Assembly: GCA_903834675.1 (NCBI GenBank)
Contig: CAILKC010000008.1
Coordinates: 1 to 50,436, forward strand
Direction of reading: 5' to 3'
Length of the DNA: 50,436 nucleotides
Source of the DNA: an uncultured Victivallales bacterium
Lineage (GTDB): Bacteria > Verrucomicrobiota > Lentisphaeria > Oligosphaerales > JAFGRS01
The notes below the pieces were generated by a model. It did no database searches and had not been told where the DNA came from. It saw only the letters and a program-made list of their open reading frames with translations. Shown here one piece after another: positions 8,024 through 17,603 of the stretch (position 1 is its first letter; each line of letters starts with the position of its first letter). A program made the position numbers and the translations under genes.

Positions 8024-11000
8024 TCAAGGCTGGTCGGGGGCCGCTGTGAGCACGCGGAAATGGACGATAGAGTTCCAGGCGTTGGCTGAGTTTCCGAAGC
8101 CGACCAAGCGCACATGCCGGACCGTGTGTAGCTCGAAGGCATAGGTTTCCAGGTCGGCCGTAGTGCCGGAGCTGGCGCCTTCGAACACGCGCTTCCAGGT
8201 AACGCCATCCGGGCTGGTCTCCAGGGCGAACTTCGCCTGACGCGTGGCGCCCTGATGCCACTTGATGCCCACGCCCTTGACCGGCAGCGGTCGCGTCAGC
8301 GCCAGGTCGACGCGGACCGCGCGTCCTTCGGCGGCCCAGTACTCCTGGCGACCGGGGATATCGGCAAGCAAGGCGCGCAGTGCCAGCGGGTCGGGGTCGG
8401 GCGTGGCCTCGACCCAGAGTATCTCCGCGGGACAGGGGTAGCGAGCTGGGGTCAGGCTGGCGTTGGTGGCGGCGGCGTCGCGCACGAGGTCACGGTTGAG
8501 CAGCGCCGCCAGGACGCTGTCAGGGACGAACCACTCGTCGCCATCCGGCCCGACCGGGCAGGGGAGCCGGAAACGGAGACCGTTCAGTTCGAACGTGTCG
8601 GCGCCGACCTTGAAGACCGCGGCGCGGTCGCCGACTTGCAGGCGCAGCCCCTCGGCGCTCGGGGTCGCGTTCAGGCCGAGCGCCTTCAGTATGGCAAGGG
8701 CCGGCATGAGTTGACCCGGGCCAGCGGCTTTGGTGGGGGCAACCGTGAGCATCCGTCCATCCAGAAACACGCGGTTCGCGAGAGGTGCCGCCAGGGCAGG
8801 CATGAGAGTGGCAGTGGCCTGGAATTCGGGCGCTCCGGGAAGCGCTCCCGGGGCGACGGTATAGCGCCCGCCGGGAACGACGAAGAAGGCGGTATTCTTA
8901 CGGGCTTCGACGCGGGCGGTGAACTGCGCCACGCCATCCTCCCGGCGCAGGCTCCAAACGCCGGGGGCCAGACCCGCGAGCAGCAGTTGGTAGTTCCGGT
9001 CTGCCGGGACCTCCACCTGGAATGACTGCTCGAGCAGTTTGCCGGTCTTGCCGAGAACCAGCACCCGGTCTGCCAGGGTCAGGGCAAAGACCGTGGCGCT
9101 TTCCACCAGCGCCACCGGCAGTTCCGGCGCGGTATCTTCGGCCATCGGGAGGACGGTCAGGAAAATCGTCTGGGCCTGGGCCGTCCTGGGCGAGAACAGC
9201 ACCCGGTGCCCATTGGCTTCCGGCCGATCGGGAAAGGGCGGCGAGAAGGCTTGGCCGGAAACGCTGTAGGCGGCGGCGCCACTCAGGATCTCGACCTCGC
9301 GTTCGTCGGCTCGCGGTCGCAGCATGCGGACGCTGACTTTGCCGGCCAAGCCCAGGGCGCTGTTTCTGAGAATCACGCCGTCGGCGGTCCGTTCCGGCAG
9401 GTTCAAGGTGTTCACCTGCCAGTACTTCTTCAACTCGGGCTTGGCGGTGGTCACGGCATCGAGGATGATGAGCACACCCGGGGTTTGCTGCTGGTCGAGA
9501 TTAAGGAAGCAGAAGGTCCGTACGTATGCCTCTATCTTGTTGCTGTAAGCCGACTTCAGGTCTACGCTGAAGAAACTGAAGAAAGGCCTCTGGGGCGACG
9601 GTCCGAAGCTGGCCGAGATGACCTTGCCGTTGGCGAAGAGCGGGTCCTTGGCCGCCTGCTCCTGGGTCAGCGGGCAGGTGCGGACGGAGCGCGTCCCCCC
9701 GTCGTTGGAGGAAACGCCGAGTTTCTCGTCCGGATCGACCACGAGCAGCTGGCTGTGCGCGACCGAGCGCTTGCAGAAGTTCGAGTCGTACGGCGTGCCG
9801 TAGAAGTGATACTGGCCAAGGTCGACCGCTTGCAGGCCGCGGTAGTAGATCTGGAAACTGCCGGCGTCGGCATGCTGGTGGTTGCCGAAGTGGTAACCGC
9901 CGCCCTTCATTTCGACCACCACATCGGCAAGGTTTCCGCCGAGGTTCCAGCCGGTCCGGGCGATCATCGAACCGAGGACCGGGCCGAAATCGAGGGTCAA
10001 CGGCAGCGTGGCCAGACTCTTCTCTGCCCGCAGCGCCGGGTCGTTCAGCAACAGGACCATAATCGGATCGGCGGGCAGGCCGCCCTGACGCTCGAAATCG
10101 CCCTTGATCACCGGGTTGTTGCTGTAGGCGTAGCTCAGCAATGGGGTGGCGCCCAGGTTGACGGGGCGGCCGTCGGAGAAGCCGTCGCCATCGCGCAGCA
10201 CCTGGTTGCCCGGCAGGCGCATGTAGAGCCAAAACGCATAGACCTCGCCGAGGTTGTCGTTGAACACCGGTTGTCCGCTCATCCGGCGGAAGATCCAAGC
10301 GGCGTGCAAATCCCAGTTGAAGCGGTACGGGCCGTAGCTGACCCCCTGGTTGTGGCGGGGCGATTGATACTCGAAGGCGCGCATCGGCGCCAGTTCTTCG
10401 AGGATGCGGTAGGCGCAGTAGCGGTACGGCAGTGGATCCTCGTCATAGGTGGCAATGGCCATACAGAGCAGGTCGCGGTTGACCTGCGCCTCGTTGCCAT
10501 GCCCGTTGACGATCGCCTGCAGGAAGGGCGGCCAGCCGATCTCCATATCGTCCGCCAGACGCAGGAGGTCACGGCGAATGCTCTCTCGCTCGGCTGGCGT
10601 CAACAGGTCGTAGCACCAATCATAGACCAGCGCCCCGGAGTAGATCGCCCGGCCAATCTCGCGGGTGACATCGAGAAGATTGTCGAACTCGACCGCCGCG
10701 CAGTAGTCGCGCATGAGTCCCACGGCTTCGCGACCGCGCGTCGTGTCGCCGTCCATCAGGTAGATGAACGCCTTGGCCACGGCGGCCGTCTCCAGCGCGC
10801 TATCGTAGCCGATCTCGGTGTTCGGTTTAAGCTTCAATTCGAAAGGCTTGCCGGCCTGTTCCTTGACCCGCTCCCAAAGCGGCGCGTTCTCGCCTTTGAC
10901 GAGATTGGCGCGAATCTGTGGCAGGGATTCGGCGTTGACCCAAAGGCGCGGCCGGGACGGCGGCGGAACGAGCTTCGGCTGGTAGGCGGCCGCAGCGGCG

Positions 11001-11653
11001 GGCACCTTGGGGGGCGAATACGGTACGAGTTGCAGGGTGTCGAGACGCATTCCGGCCGGCAGCCAGATCCGGAGGTCCTGCTCCTGACCGCTGAATTCGT
11101 ACTTGCCGAGGGTCTGTGTACAGCTTCCCGACGGGCTCCAGGGCACGAAGACCACGCGCTTGCTCGGTCGGCTGCCGACGATCGACAGCAGCAGGCGCAA
11201 CGACGCCGTCTTACTGGCGGCTTGGCGCATGACCTCGGCGCCCTTGGCGTCGGTGGCGGCATGGGTGCGAAGCCAGTAGCGGCCCGGCTGTGGCGCCTTA
11301 ACGTTGAACACCAGATCCGGCTGGGTCTCGGGAGCGCCCACGTTGCTGGCCAAGCCATCCTTGAGGGAGACCCCTTTGCGGCTGGGGAAGGTGTCCTGCG
11401 CGACGATCTCGACGCGCTCTGGGTTGAGCCGCGCGGCTTCGGCTTCCAGGGTGAGGGGTCCGCCGGGGGCCGGGTTCGGAGGCGGTTCGGCGGCCAGCGC
11501 TGGCCAGTGGAGAAGAGCCGAGGCGAGAAGCATGCTCATCACCTTGCTACAGGCCAGGAAGACCTGTCTTCCCGTGGCCGCCCCCGTACCCCGCAAACCC
11601 CGCACCGTGGGAGGCAACTTCTGCCTCGACCCTAGCCCGGCCTCGAATCCCAC
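8024..11653 (-). CDS. Secreted heparinase II/III-like protein with stalk and F5/8C-like modules
   Basis: 1209 residues from a GTG at 11653, chosen because GGGAAGGTGAG sits just upstream; ATGs at 11539 and 11533 are alternatives. Residues 29-56 form a signal peptide (VFLACSKVMSMLLASALLHWPALAAE). The order is an N-terminal beta module (60-215), an alpha/alpha toroid (about 230-560; RPRLWVNAESLPQIRANL, AIVNGHGNEAQVNRDLL, SPRHNQGVSYGPYRFNWDLHAAW), a heparinase C-terminal-like beta domain with GNHQHADAGSF near residue 588 and AHSQLLVVDP, a copper-amine-oxidase N-terminal 'stalk'-like domain (about 960-1060) and a discoidin/F5/8C-like end (FALETSPDGVTWKRVFEG...VRHVRLVGFGNSANAWNSIVHFRVL). Likely a surface or secreted uronan lyase; substrate unknown. 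Confidence 0.86.
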   Translation of the reverse strand: MGFEAGLGSRQKLPPTVRGLRGTGAATGRQVFLACSKVMSMLLASALLHWPALAAEPPPNPAPGGPLTLEAEAARLNPERVEIVAQDTFPSRKGVSLKDGLASNVGAPETQPDLVFNVKAPQPGRYWLRTHAATDAKGAEVMRQAASKTASLRLLLSIVGSRPSKRVVFVPWSPSGSCTQTLGKYEFSGQEQDLRIWLPAGMRLDTLQLVPYSPPKVPAAAAAYQPKLVPPPSRPRLWVNAESLPQIRANLVKGENAPLWERVKEQAGKPFELKLKPNTEIGYDSALETAAVAKAFIYLMDGDTTRGREAVGLMRDYCAAVEFDNLLDVTREIGRAIYSGALVYDWCYDLLTPAERESIRRDLLRLADDMEIGWPPFLQAIVNGHGNEAQVNRDLLCMAIATYDEDPLPYRYCAYRILEELAPMRAFEYQSPRHNQGVSYGPYRFNWDLHAAWIFRRMSGQPVFNDNLGEVYAFWLYMRLPGNQVLRDGDGFSDGRPVNLGATPLLSYAYSNNPVIKGDFERQGGLPADPIMVLLLNDPALRAEKSLATLPLTLDFGPVLGSMIARTGWNLGGNLADVVVEMKGGGYHFGNHQHADAGSFQIYYRGLQAVDLGQYHFYGTPYDSNFCKRSVAHSQLLVVDPDEKLGVSSNDGGTRSVRTCPLTQEQAAKDPLFANGKVISASFGPSPQRPFFSFFSVDLKSAYSNKIEAYVRTFCFLNLDQQQTPGVLIILDAVTTAKPELKKYWQVNTLNLPERTADGVILRNSALGLAGKVSVRMLRPRADEREVEILSGAAAYSVSGQAFSPPFPDRPEANGHRVLFSPRTAQAQTIFLTVLPMAEDTAPELPVALVESATVFALTLADRVLVLGKTGKLLEQSFQVEVPADRNYQLLLAGLAPGVWSLRREDGVAQFTARVEARKNTAFFVVPGGRYTVAPGALPGAPEFQATATLMPALAAPLANRVFLDGRMLTVAPTKAAGPGQLMPALAILKALGLNATPSAEGLRLQVGDRAAVFKVGADTFELNGLRFRLPCPVGPDGDEWFVPDSVLAALLNRDLVRDAAATNASLTPARYPCPAEILWVEATPDPDPLALRALLADIPGRQEYWAAEGRAVRVDLALTRPLPVKGVGIKWHQGATRQAKFALETSPDGVTWKRVFEGASSGTTADLETYAFELHTVRHVRLVGFGNSANAWNSIVHFRVLTAAPDQP

Positions 11654-11727
11654 GTGTCACTCACCTTCCCGGTAGCGTAGCCAGGGGTACCAGAGGTCTG
11701 CGCGCTGCGGCGCCGTTGGCGCGTGCA

Positions 11728-13221
11728 TCAAGGCATAAGCAGCATCGAGCCTTCCACCAGCGTCCTCAGGGGAACCCAGTAGAGGCCGAGACCTACCACC
11801 GGCACCGAGAGAGCCAGGGCCAGCAGCGTATGCGTGCGGTCCGGCCGCAAGGGCTCAGCCGCCGCGGCTTCAGGGGGCGTCAGGAACATCGCCTTGATGA
11901 TCCGGGCGTAGTAGTAGAGCGAGATGGCTGAGTTCAGGACTCCCACGAGAGCCAGCACGTAGTACCACAGGCTCGCCTTCTCCAACAGCGCCGCAAAGAC
12001 GTAGAACTTGCCGATGAAGCCGCCCAGGGGCGGCAGTCCGACCAGCGAAAGCAGGAAGATGGTCATAGTCACCGCCAGCAGCGGGTTGCGCTGCGAAAGA
12101 CCGTGATAGGCTCCGATGTCCTCGCGACCGCCGGTGCTGTCGCGCACGGCCATGACAACCACAAACGCGCCCAGGTTCATCAGGACGTAGACGCCCAGAT
12201 AGAACATCACTGCCGCCACGCCGTCCGCCGAGAAGGCGACGACGGCCAGCAGCATGTAGCCGGCATGGGCGATGCTGGAGTAGGCGAGCAGACGCTTGAC
12301 GTTATCCTGGCCGATCGCGGCCAGGTTGCCGAGGGTCATGGTGCAGGCGGCGACGATGCCGAGCAGGGCTGGCCAGGGCCCTCCAGCGGTCCCGAATACG
12401 GCGATACAGAAGCGCATCAGCGCCGCAAAACCGGCGGCTTTGGGGCCCACGGAGAGGAGTGCCGTGACCGGGGTCGGAGCGCCCTCGTAGACATCGGGGC
12501 ACCACATGTGGAAAGGCACCGCGGCGACCTTATATCCAAAGCCCGCGAACGCCATGATGGCGGCCAGGGCGAGGGTCAGTCTCTCCGGCGCCGAGGCCGC
12601 GCCCGCGAGTTTCTCGGCCATGGCCCGGCCGATGTCATGAATCTCCAGCGAGCCGGTCAGCCCGTAGAGATAGGAGAAGCCGAACAGCATCACCCCCGAG
12701 GCGGTGGCGCCGTAGATCACATACTTCAGTGCCGCCTCGGCAGAGCGCTGATCGCCGCGCTTGAAGCCGGTAAGGATGTAGGACGTGATGGAGACGAACT
12801 CGAGGGCGAGATAGATCATCAAGAGGGTGTTGGCGCCGACCAGCAGGAACAGCCCCAACGTCATGCCGAGCAGGAGCGCGAAGAACTCCGTGGCCCGGGG
12901 CTGCTCCGCCTCCCGCGAGGCGTAGGCCGCTGCGGTCATGACGGCGGCCGCGACCAGGAAGAGCAACTTGAAGTAGCTCGCGTACGCATCGGCCACCGCC
13001 ATCCCCTGGAAGATCGGGACCGGCTGGAGCGACGGCAGGCACAGGCCAGCACCGGCGAGACCTGCGGCCGCGAGCGTGAGCAGGGTGATCCCCGCGGCGA
13101 TGCCGCGTCGTTGCCGCGTGCCCGCGGGCAAGACCAGGTCGACCGCGAGGACCAGTAACACCCCCGCAATCAGCAGCGATTCGGGCACGAAAAAACGCAG
13201 ACTCTGGATGAGTTCAGCCAT
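11728..13221 (-). CDS. nuoN: NADH-quinone oxidoreductase subunit N
   Basis: A 497-residue polytopic membrane protein of the antiporter-like proton-pumping type, last gene of the nuo operon. The family core is visible: LALEFVSITSYILTGFKRGDQRSAEAALKYVIYG..., GFGYKVAAVPFHMWCPDVYEGAPTPVTALLSVGPKAAGF with the conserved Lys of the broken helix, and LLAYSSIAHAGYMLL. Length is normal for NuoN. It starts 8 bases after nuoM ends. In complex I it forms one of the three proton channels in the membrane arm. Confidence 0.97.
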   Translation of the reverse strand: MAELIQSLRFFVPESLLIAGVLLVLAVDLVLPAGTRQRRGIAAGITLLTLAAAGLAGAGLCLPSLQPVPIFQGMAVADAYASYFKLLFLVAAAVMTAAAYASREAEQPRATEFFALLLGMTLGLFLLVGANTLLMIYLALEFVSITSYILTGFKRGDQRSAEAALKYVIYGATASGVMLFGFSYLYGLTGSLEIHDIGRAMAEKLAGAASAPERLTLALAAIMAFAGFGYKVAAVPFHMWCPDVYEGAPTPVTALLSVGPKAAGFAALMRFCIAVFGTAGGPWPALLGIVAACTMTLGNLAAIGQDNVKRLLAYSSIAHAGYMLLAVVAFSADGVAAVMFYLGVYVLMNLGAFVVVMAVRDSTGGREDIGAYHGLSQRNPLLAVTMTIFLLSLVGLPPLGGFIGKFYVFAALLEKASLWYYVLALVGVLNSAISLYYYARIIKAMFLTPPEAAAAEPLRPDRTHTLLALALSVPVVGLGLYWVPLRTLVEGSMLLMP

Positions 13222-13229
13222 CGCTTACC

Positions 13230-14849
13230 TCACAAGCCGATCGGGGGCACGACGCGTACGACCTCAATGAGCGCGTACAGCGACGTGTTCATGAGCTGGA
13301 AGATCGGGAGGGGGTAGAAGCCGAAGAGGATCACCAGCACGCCCAGCGGATAGAGGGTGATCCTTTCCCGCCAGTTCAGGTCCCAGAGGCCCTTCCACTT
13401 CTCGTTCAGGGGTCCGAGGAACATGCGCTGGATCGTCCACAGATAGTATGCCGCGGTAATGATGACTGCGGTGGCGGAGATCATGGTGATGAGGCGGTAG
13501 GTCGGGAAGGCGCCGATGAAGACGAGGAACTCGCCGATGAAACCGGCCAGGCCGGGCAGGCCTAGGCTGGCCATGAAGGCCAAGCCCATGATGCCGGTGT
13601 ACTCCGGCATCTGCTGCGCCAGCCCGCCGAAGCCGTTGATGTCGCGACTGTGGGCCCGGTCGTAGATCACCCCGGCGACCAGGAACAGCATCGGCGAGAC
13701 TAGTCCGTGACTCACCATCTGGAACACGGCGCCGCTCACTCCCTGCGGCGTCATGGCCGCCAAGCCGAGCAGCACAAAGCCCATGTGGCTGACCGAGGAG
13801 TAGGCGATCATCTTCTTCAGGTCGGTCTGCGCCAGGCAGACAAAGGCGGCGTAGACAATGTTGATCATCCCGAACACGGCGATCGTAGTGGCGGCCCAGC
13901 GCGCGGTCTCGGGCAACATCTGGAAGTTGAAGCGGATCATGCCGTAGGCGCCCATCTTCAGCAGGACGCCGGCCAGGATGACGGAGATGGGGGTGGGGGC
14001 CTCGACGTGCGCATCGGGCAGCCAGGTGTGGAAGGGGAACATCGGGACTTTGATCGCGAAGCCGATGAAGAGTCCCACGAAAACGACCTTCGAGAAAGCC
14101 AGGCCGAAGATGGCGGCGGCGTGGCTGAAGTGTCCCGCCTGGCCCATGGCCGAGAGCGCCATGACGTTGAAGGTATGGTCGGTCGTGGTGCCGTCAACCA
14201 GCGTCGACGGTCCAGAGGCGTAGTAGAGGCCCACCATGCACAGCAGCATGAGCACCGAGCCGCTGAGGGTGTAGAGGAAGAACTTGATGGCGGCGTACTC
14301 CTTGCGCGGTCCCCCCCAAATCCCGATCAGGAAGTACATCGGCAGCAACATCAGCTCCCAGAACACGTAGAAGAGAAAGAAATCGAGGGCGCAGAAGGTG
14401 CCCATCATGCCGGTTTCCAGGAGCAGGAACATGACCATGTAACCGGGGACCTTCTTGGCGCTGAAGTGGTGGTGCGCATCCACCTTGCCCAGCCAGGGCA
14501 CGGACGCGATCATGGCCACGAAGGAGACCAGCGCGGTCAGCAGTACCATGGTGATGGAGATGCCGTCAACGGCCATGAAGTACTCGATGTTAAACTCGCG
14601 GATCCAGACGAAATGGTGGATGAACTGCAACTGCGCCGAGGTCCCGTCGAAACCGCGCCAGAGGAGGTAGGCCAGGAGCAACACGCCCAGGGTGGCGAGG
14701 AGTCCGACCGCCCGGCTGGCGTTATCGAGGGCGCTCTTCGAGAGCTTCAGCAGCGGTGCCAGCGCGACAAGACCCAGGATGACGGCCGCCCCAAGCAGAG
14801 GCAGAAAGGTCATCCAGGACAGCAGTGTTGAGGTCGTCTGGTGCTCCAT
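13230..14849 (-). CDS. nuoM: NADH-quinone oxidoreductase subunit M
   Basis: 539 residues from the ATG at 14849; a TTG at 14861 would add four residues. It is an antiporter-like proton-pumping subunit with about 14 transmembrane helices. Hallmarks include the membrane Glu in FYVFWELMLLPMYFLIGIWGG and the pumping-channel stretch FAIKVPMFPFHTWLPDAHVEAPTPISVILAGVLLKMGAYG, plus MIAYSSVSHMGFVLLG. It lies between nuoL and nuoN with short gaps, as in canonical operons, and length and motifs are normal. Confidence 0.97.
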   Translation of the reverse strand: MEHQTTSTLLSWMTFLPLLGAAVILGLVALAPLLKLSKSALDNASRAVGLLATLGVLLLAYLLWRGFDGTSAQLQFIHHFVWIREFNIEYFMAVDGISITMVLLTALVSFVAMIASVPWLGKVDAHHHFSAKKVPGYMVMFLLLETGMMGTFCALDFFLFYVFWELMLLPMYFLIGIWGGPRKEYAAIKFFLYTLSGSVLMLLCMVGLYYASGPSTLVDGTTTDHTFNVMALSAMGQAGHFSHAAAIFGLAFSKVVFVGLFIGFAIKVPMFPFHTWLPDAHVEAPTPISVILAGVLLKMGAYGMIRFNFQMLPETARWAATTIAVFGMINIVYAAFVCLAQTDLKKMIAYSSVSHMGFVLLGLAAMTPQGVSGAVFQMVSHGLVSPMLFLVAGVIYDRAHSRDINGFGGLAQQMPEYTGIMGLAFMASLGLPGLAGFIGEFLVFIGAFPTYRLITMISATAVIITAAYYLWTIQRMFLGPLNEKWKGLWDLNWRERITLYPLGVLVILFGFYPLPIFQLMNTSLYALIEVVRVVPPIGL

Positions 14850-14870
14850 AGCTACAACCAAATCCTTCAG

Positions 14871-17273
14871 TTACGGCAGAAACAGGTAGTTCAACACGAT
14901 CAACACGACGCCACCGATCATGACGGCATACAGATAGGTCCTGAGTCGCCCCGTCTGGAGTCGCCGCAGGGCCATGCCGCTGCCGGCGATGGTCCAGGCT
15001 GTACCGTTCACGGCGCCATCCACGATCCGCGCATCGGTTCGGCCGTGCAACCAGGCCAGGCCACGCACCAGCGGCGCCGTGAGCAGCACCAGCCCGTCGA
15101 CCACGATCCGGTCAAAGTCGTAACCCCAGCGCCGCAGGGTCATGACGCCCTTGATGAAAACGGCGGCATAGAGTTCGTCGACGTAGTACTTGTTGTAGAT
15201 GAGGGTATGGACGCCGCGCACGACGGGGTTCGGGCTGGCCAGGAGTCGGGCGGGCAGCGGGTTCTGGTTGTCGCGGTAGAGCCAGCGCGCCAGGAACCAA
15301 CCCGTAAACGCCAGGCCGACCGACACCGCCATCAGGGTCCACTCGGCCACGGCGCCATGGCCCGCGGCGGTGACGAACTCAGCGGTTTCCTCAAACACAG
15401 GATCCAGCCAGTGTTCGAGGTAGTTTGGCAAATGCCAGAGCAGCGGCAGGCCAACCAAGCCGCCAGCCAGGGACAACACCGCGAGGATGACCAGGACCGT
15501 GGTCATGGAGGCCGGCGACTCGTGGGGCGGTTGGGCGTGGCCGGTCCCATGGCCGTGATCGTCCTTCGCGTGGACCGGTTTGGCGGCCGCAGCCTGGCCC
15601 GCAGCCGACTTCCCATGGCCGTGATCGTCCTTCGCGTGGACCGGTTTGGCGGCCAGAGGCTGTCCCGCGGCAGGCTTTGCGGCGTCGGTATGCCCGGACG
15701 CGGCGCCACCGCGGTACTCGCCGGAGAAGGTCATGTAGTAGGAGCGGAACATGTAGAAAGAGGTGCCCAGCGCCGTGAGCGCGCCCAGCATCCAGATCAG
15801 CACTCCACCGCCGGGCAGGATCAGGTTGCCGGCATCGAAGGCCTTCCACAGGATCTCATCCTTGGAGAAGAAGCCAGAGGTCAGCGGGAAGCCGGAGATG
15901 GCACAGCAGGCCGCGAAGTAGGTCCACGCCGTGGTGGGCATCAGTTTCTTCAGACCGCCCATGCGGCGCATGTCCTGTTCGTGATGGCAGCCGAGGATGA
16001 CACTGCCTGAGCCGAGGAACAGGCAAGCCTTGAAGAAGGCGTGGGTCATGAGGTGGAAGATGCCCACCCAATAGGCGCCGACGCCGACGCCGATGAACAT
16101 GAATCCCAGTTGGCTGACCGTGGAGTAGGCCAGGACTTTCTTGATGTCATACTGGAAAAAGCCGATCGTGGCGGCAAAGACGGCCGTCAGCACCCCAAAG
16201 ACGGTCACCCAGGTCATCAGGGGCGGACTGAGCGCAAAGAGGAAGCTCAGGCGCGCTACCATGTAGACGCCGGCGGTCACCATGGTGGCCGCATGGATGA
16301 GGGCGCTGACCGGGGTGGGGCCGGCCATGGCGTCCGGCAGCCAGACATAGAGGGGGATCTGGGCCGACTTGCCCATGGCGCCGAGGAAGAAGAGTCCGCC
16401 GATGAGTGTGACCAGGCCGATGCCGAACACTTCTTTCCGCAGGAACGCCTCGCGCACAGCGGGCTGCGCCAGGTGCTCCTTGACCCGGCGAAAGGTTACG
16501 CTGCCGAAGGCGGCCGCGCTGCCGTGGGCCTCGTCCGCGGTGAGCGTGCGCAGGCTGGGTGCCGCATCGCCGATTTCGCCGTGGGGTGAACCGTGTGCCG
16601 CGACGATGGCGGTCTCTGGCGCGACGGGCGCCGGGGCAGCCTTGTAGACGCCGCTGGTCCACTCACCCTGCATGCCCCAGAAGAGCAGCAGAACGCCGAG
16701 GACGAAGCCGAAGTCGCCGATGCGGTTCACCACGAAGGCCTTCATGCCAGCGCTGGCGTTCTTGTGCTCTTTGTACCAGAAACTGATCAGCAGGTACGAA
16801 CAGAGCCCCACCCCTTCCCAGCCCACAAACATGACCAGAAAGTTATCGCCGAGCACGAGCACCAACATGGCGAACATGAACAGGTTCAGGTAGCAGAAGA
16901 AACGCCAGTAACTGGGCTCTTCGCGCATGTAGCCGACGGAGTATACGTGGATGAGAGTGCCAACGAAGGTGACGACGAAGCACATGACCAGCGTCAGCGG
17001 GTCCATGATGAAGGCGAAGCCGACGTCCAACTGCCCGATCGGCATCCAGTCCCAGAGGTGACAGTAGAGCACCCGCTGTGGCGGCGGCAGGGCGAGCAGC
17101 TTCAGGAAGGCAAGGACCGTGACCACGAAAGAAAGGGCCGACAGCAGGATGGCCGGCAGATGCACGGCGGGCTTGCCGAAGCGGGCCTGCATACGGCACC
17201 CGGCCAAGCCGTTGTACGCCGCACCCAACAAGGGGGCGAGCGGAATGAGTGCGAGCCATGGAAAATCAGTCAC
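14871..17273 (-). CDS. nuoL: NADH-quinone oxidoreductase subunit L with His-rich insert
   Basis: 800 residues from a GTG at 17273, preceded by GAGGGTAG. The core is canonical NuoL: FVGTLIHVYSVGYM, FVGWEGVGLCSYLLISFWY, GAMGKSAQIPLYVWLPDAMAGPTPVSALIHAATMV with the channel residues, and VLAYSTVSQLGFMFIGVGVGAY. It is longer than the usual 600-660 residues because of a loop after the TM5 region (about 212-275, rich in Ala, Pro and His) and a second insert at about 518-583 with two copies of AAKPVHAKDDHGHG. The C-terminal part carries the lateral helix and final membrane segment. Confidence 0.96.
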   Translation of the reverse strand: MTDFPWLALIPLAPLLGAAYNGLAGCRMQARFGKPAVHLPAILLSALSFVVTVLAFLKLLALPPPQRVLYCHLWDWMPIGQLDVGFAFIMDPLTLVMCFVVTFVGTLIHVYSVGYMREEPSYWRFFCYLNLFMFAMLVLVLGDNFLVMFVGWEGVGLCSYLLISFWYKEHKNASAGMKAFVVNRIGDFGFVLGVLLLFWGMQGEWTSGVYKAAPAPVAPETAIVAAHGSPHGEIGDAAPSLRTLTADEAHGSAAAFGSVTFRRVKEHLAQPAVREAFLRKEVFGIGLVTLIGGLFFLGAMGKSAQIPLYVWLPDAMAGPTPVSALIHAATMVTAGVYMVARLSFLFALSPPLMTWVTVFGVLTAVFAATIGFFQYDIKKVLAYSTVSQLGFMFIGVGVGAYWVGIFHLMTHAFFKACLFLGSGSVILGCHHEQDMRRMGGLKKLMPTTAWTYFAACCAISGFPLTSGFFSKDEILWKAFDAGNLILPGGGVLIWMLGALTALGTSFYMFRSYYMTFSGEYRGGAASGHTDAAKPAAGQPLAAKPVHAKDDHGHGKSAAGQAAAAKPVHAKDDHGHGTGHAQPPHESPASMTTVLVILAVLSLAGGLVGLPLLWHLPNYLEHWLDPVFEETAEFVTAAGHGAVAEWTLMAVSVGLAFTGWFLARWLYRDNQNPLPARLLASPNPVVRGVHTLIYNKYYVDELYAAVFIKGVMTLRRWGYDFDRIVVDGLVLLTAPLVRGLAWLHGRTDARIVDGAVNGTAWTIAGSGMALRRLQTGRLRTYLYAVMIGGVVLIVLNYLFLP
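15545..15654. repeat. 44-bp direct repeat inside nuoL
   Basis: Two exact 44-base copies occupy 15545-15588 and 15611-15654, a 66-base period. Because 66 is divisible by three, the duplication keeps the nuoL reading frame and gives the repeated peptide AAKPVHAKDDHGHG on the minus strand. It looks like a recent in-frame duplication in a tolerant loop. Confidence 0.9.
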
Positions 17274-17276
17274 AGC

Positions 17277-17603
17277 CTACCCTCGCAGAGTCGATGCCTC
17301 ATCGATGCTGATCCGACGGCCCATGATGCGGAACAGCGCGAACAGAATCGCCAAGGCCACGGACGCCTCGACGGCCGCCAAGGCGATGGCCATCAGGGCG
17401 AAGACCTGTCCGCCCGGGTCATTGCCCAGATGATGGGCGAAGGCGATCAGGTTGACGTTGGCGCCATTGATCATCAACTCGATGCCCATCAGGATGCCGA
17501 TCGCGGTGCGTCGCGTCAACAGGCAGACGACGCCAAGGCAGAAGAGGGCGGCAGCAAAGACCAAGAAATGCTCTAGTCCGATGGTCGGCATACTCATCGT
17601 CAC
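17277..17603 (-). CDS. nuoK: NADH-quinone oxidoreductase subunit K
   Basis: A 108-residue, three-helix membrane subunit (MrpC-like). The core GLEHFLVFAAALFCLGVVCLLTRRTAIGILMGIELMINGANVNLIAF contains the two membrane glutamates typical of NuoK (in GIELMINGAN and, further on, AVEASVALAILFALFR). The GTG at 17603 overlaps the nuoJ stop (GTGA); ATG codons at 17597 and 17591 are alternative starts. It belongs to the central proton-transfer path of complex I. Confidence 0.96.
   Translation of the reverse strand: MTMSMPTIGLEHFLVFAAALFCLGVVCLLTRRTAIGILMGIELMINGANVNLIAFAHHLGNDPGGQVFALMAIALAAVEASVALAILFALFRIMGRRISIDEASTLRG

Noticed and set aside
9206..11635. 809-codon open frame on the plus strand
   Set aside because: Fully antisense to the heparinase-like gene, with composition (Gln/Arg/Gly/Val-rich, no domain) typical of a high-GC shadow frame.
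14841..16010. 389-codon open frame on the plus strand
   Set aside because: Antisense to nuoL; the apparent repeats in it are just the nuoL 44-bp duplication.
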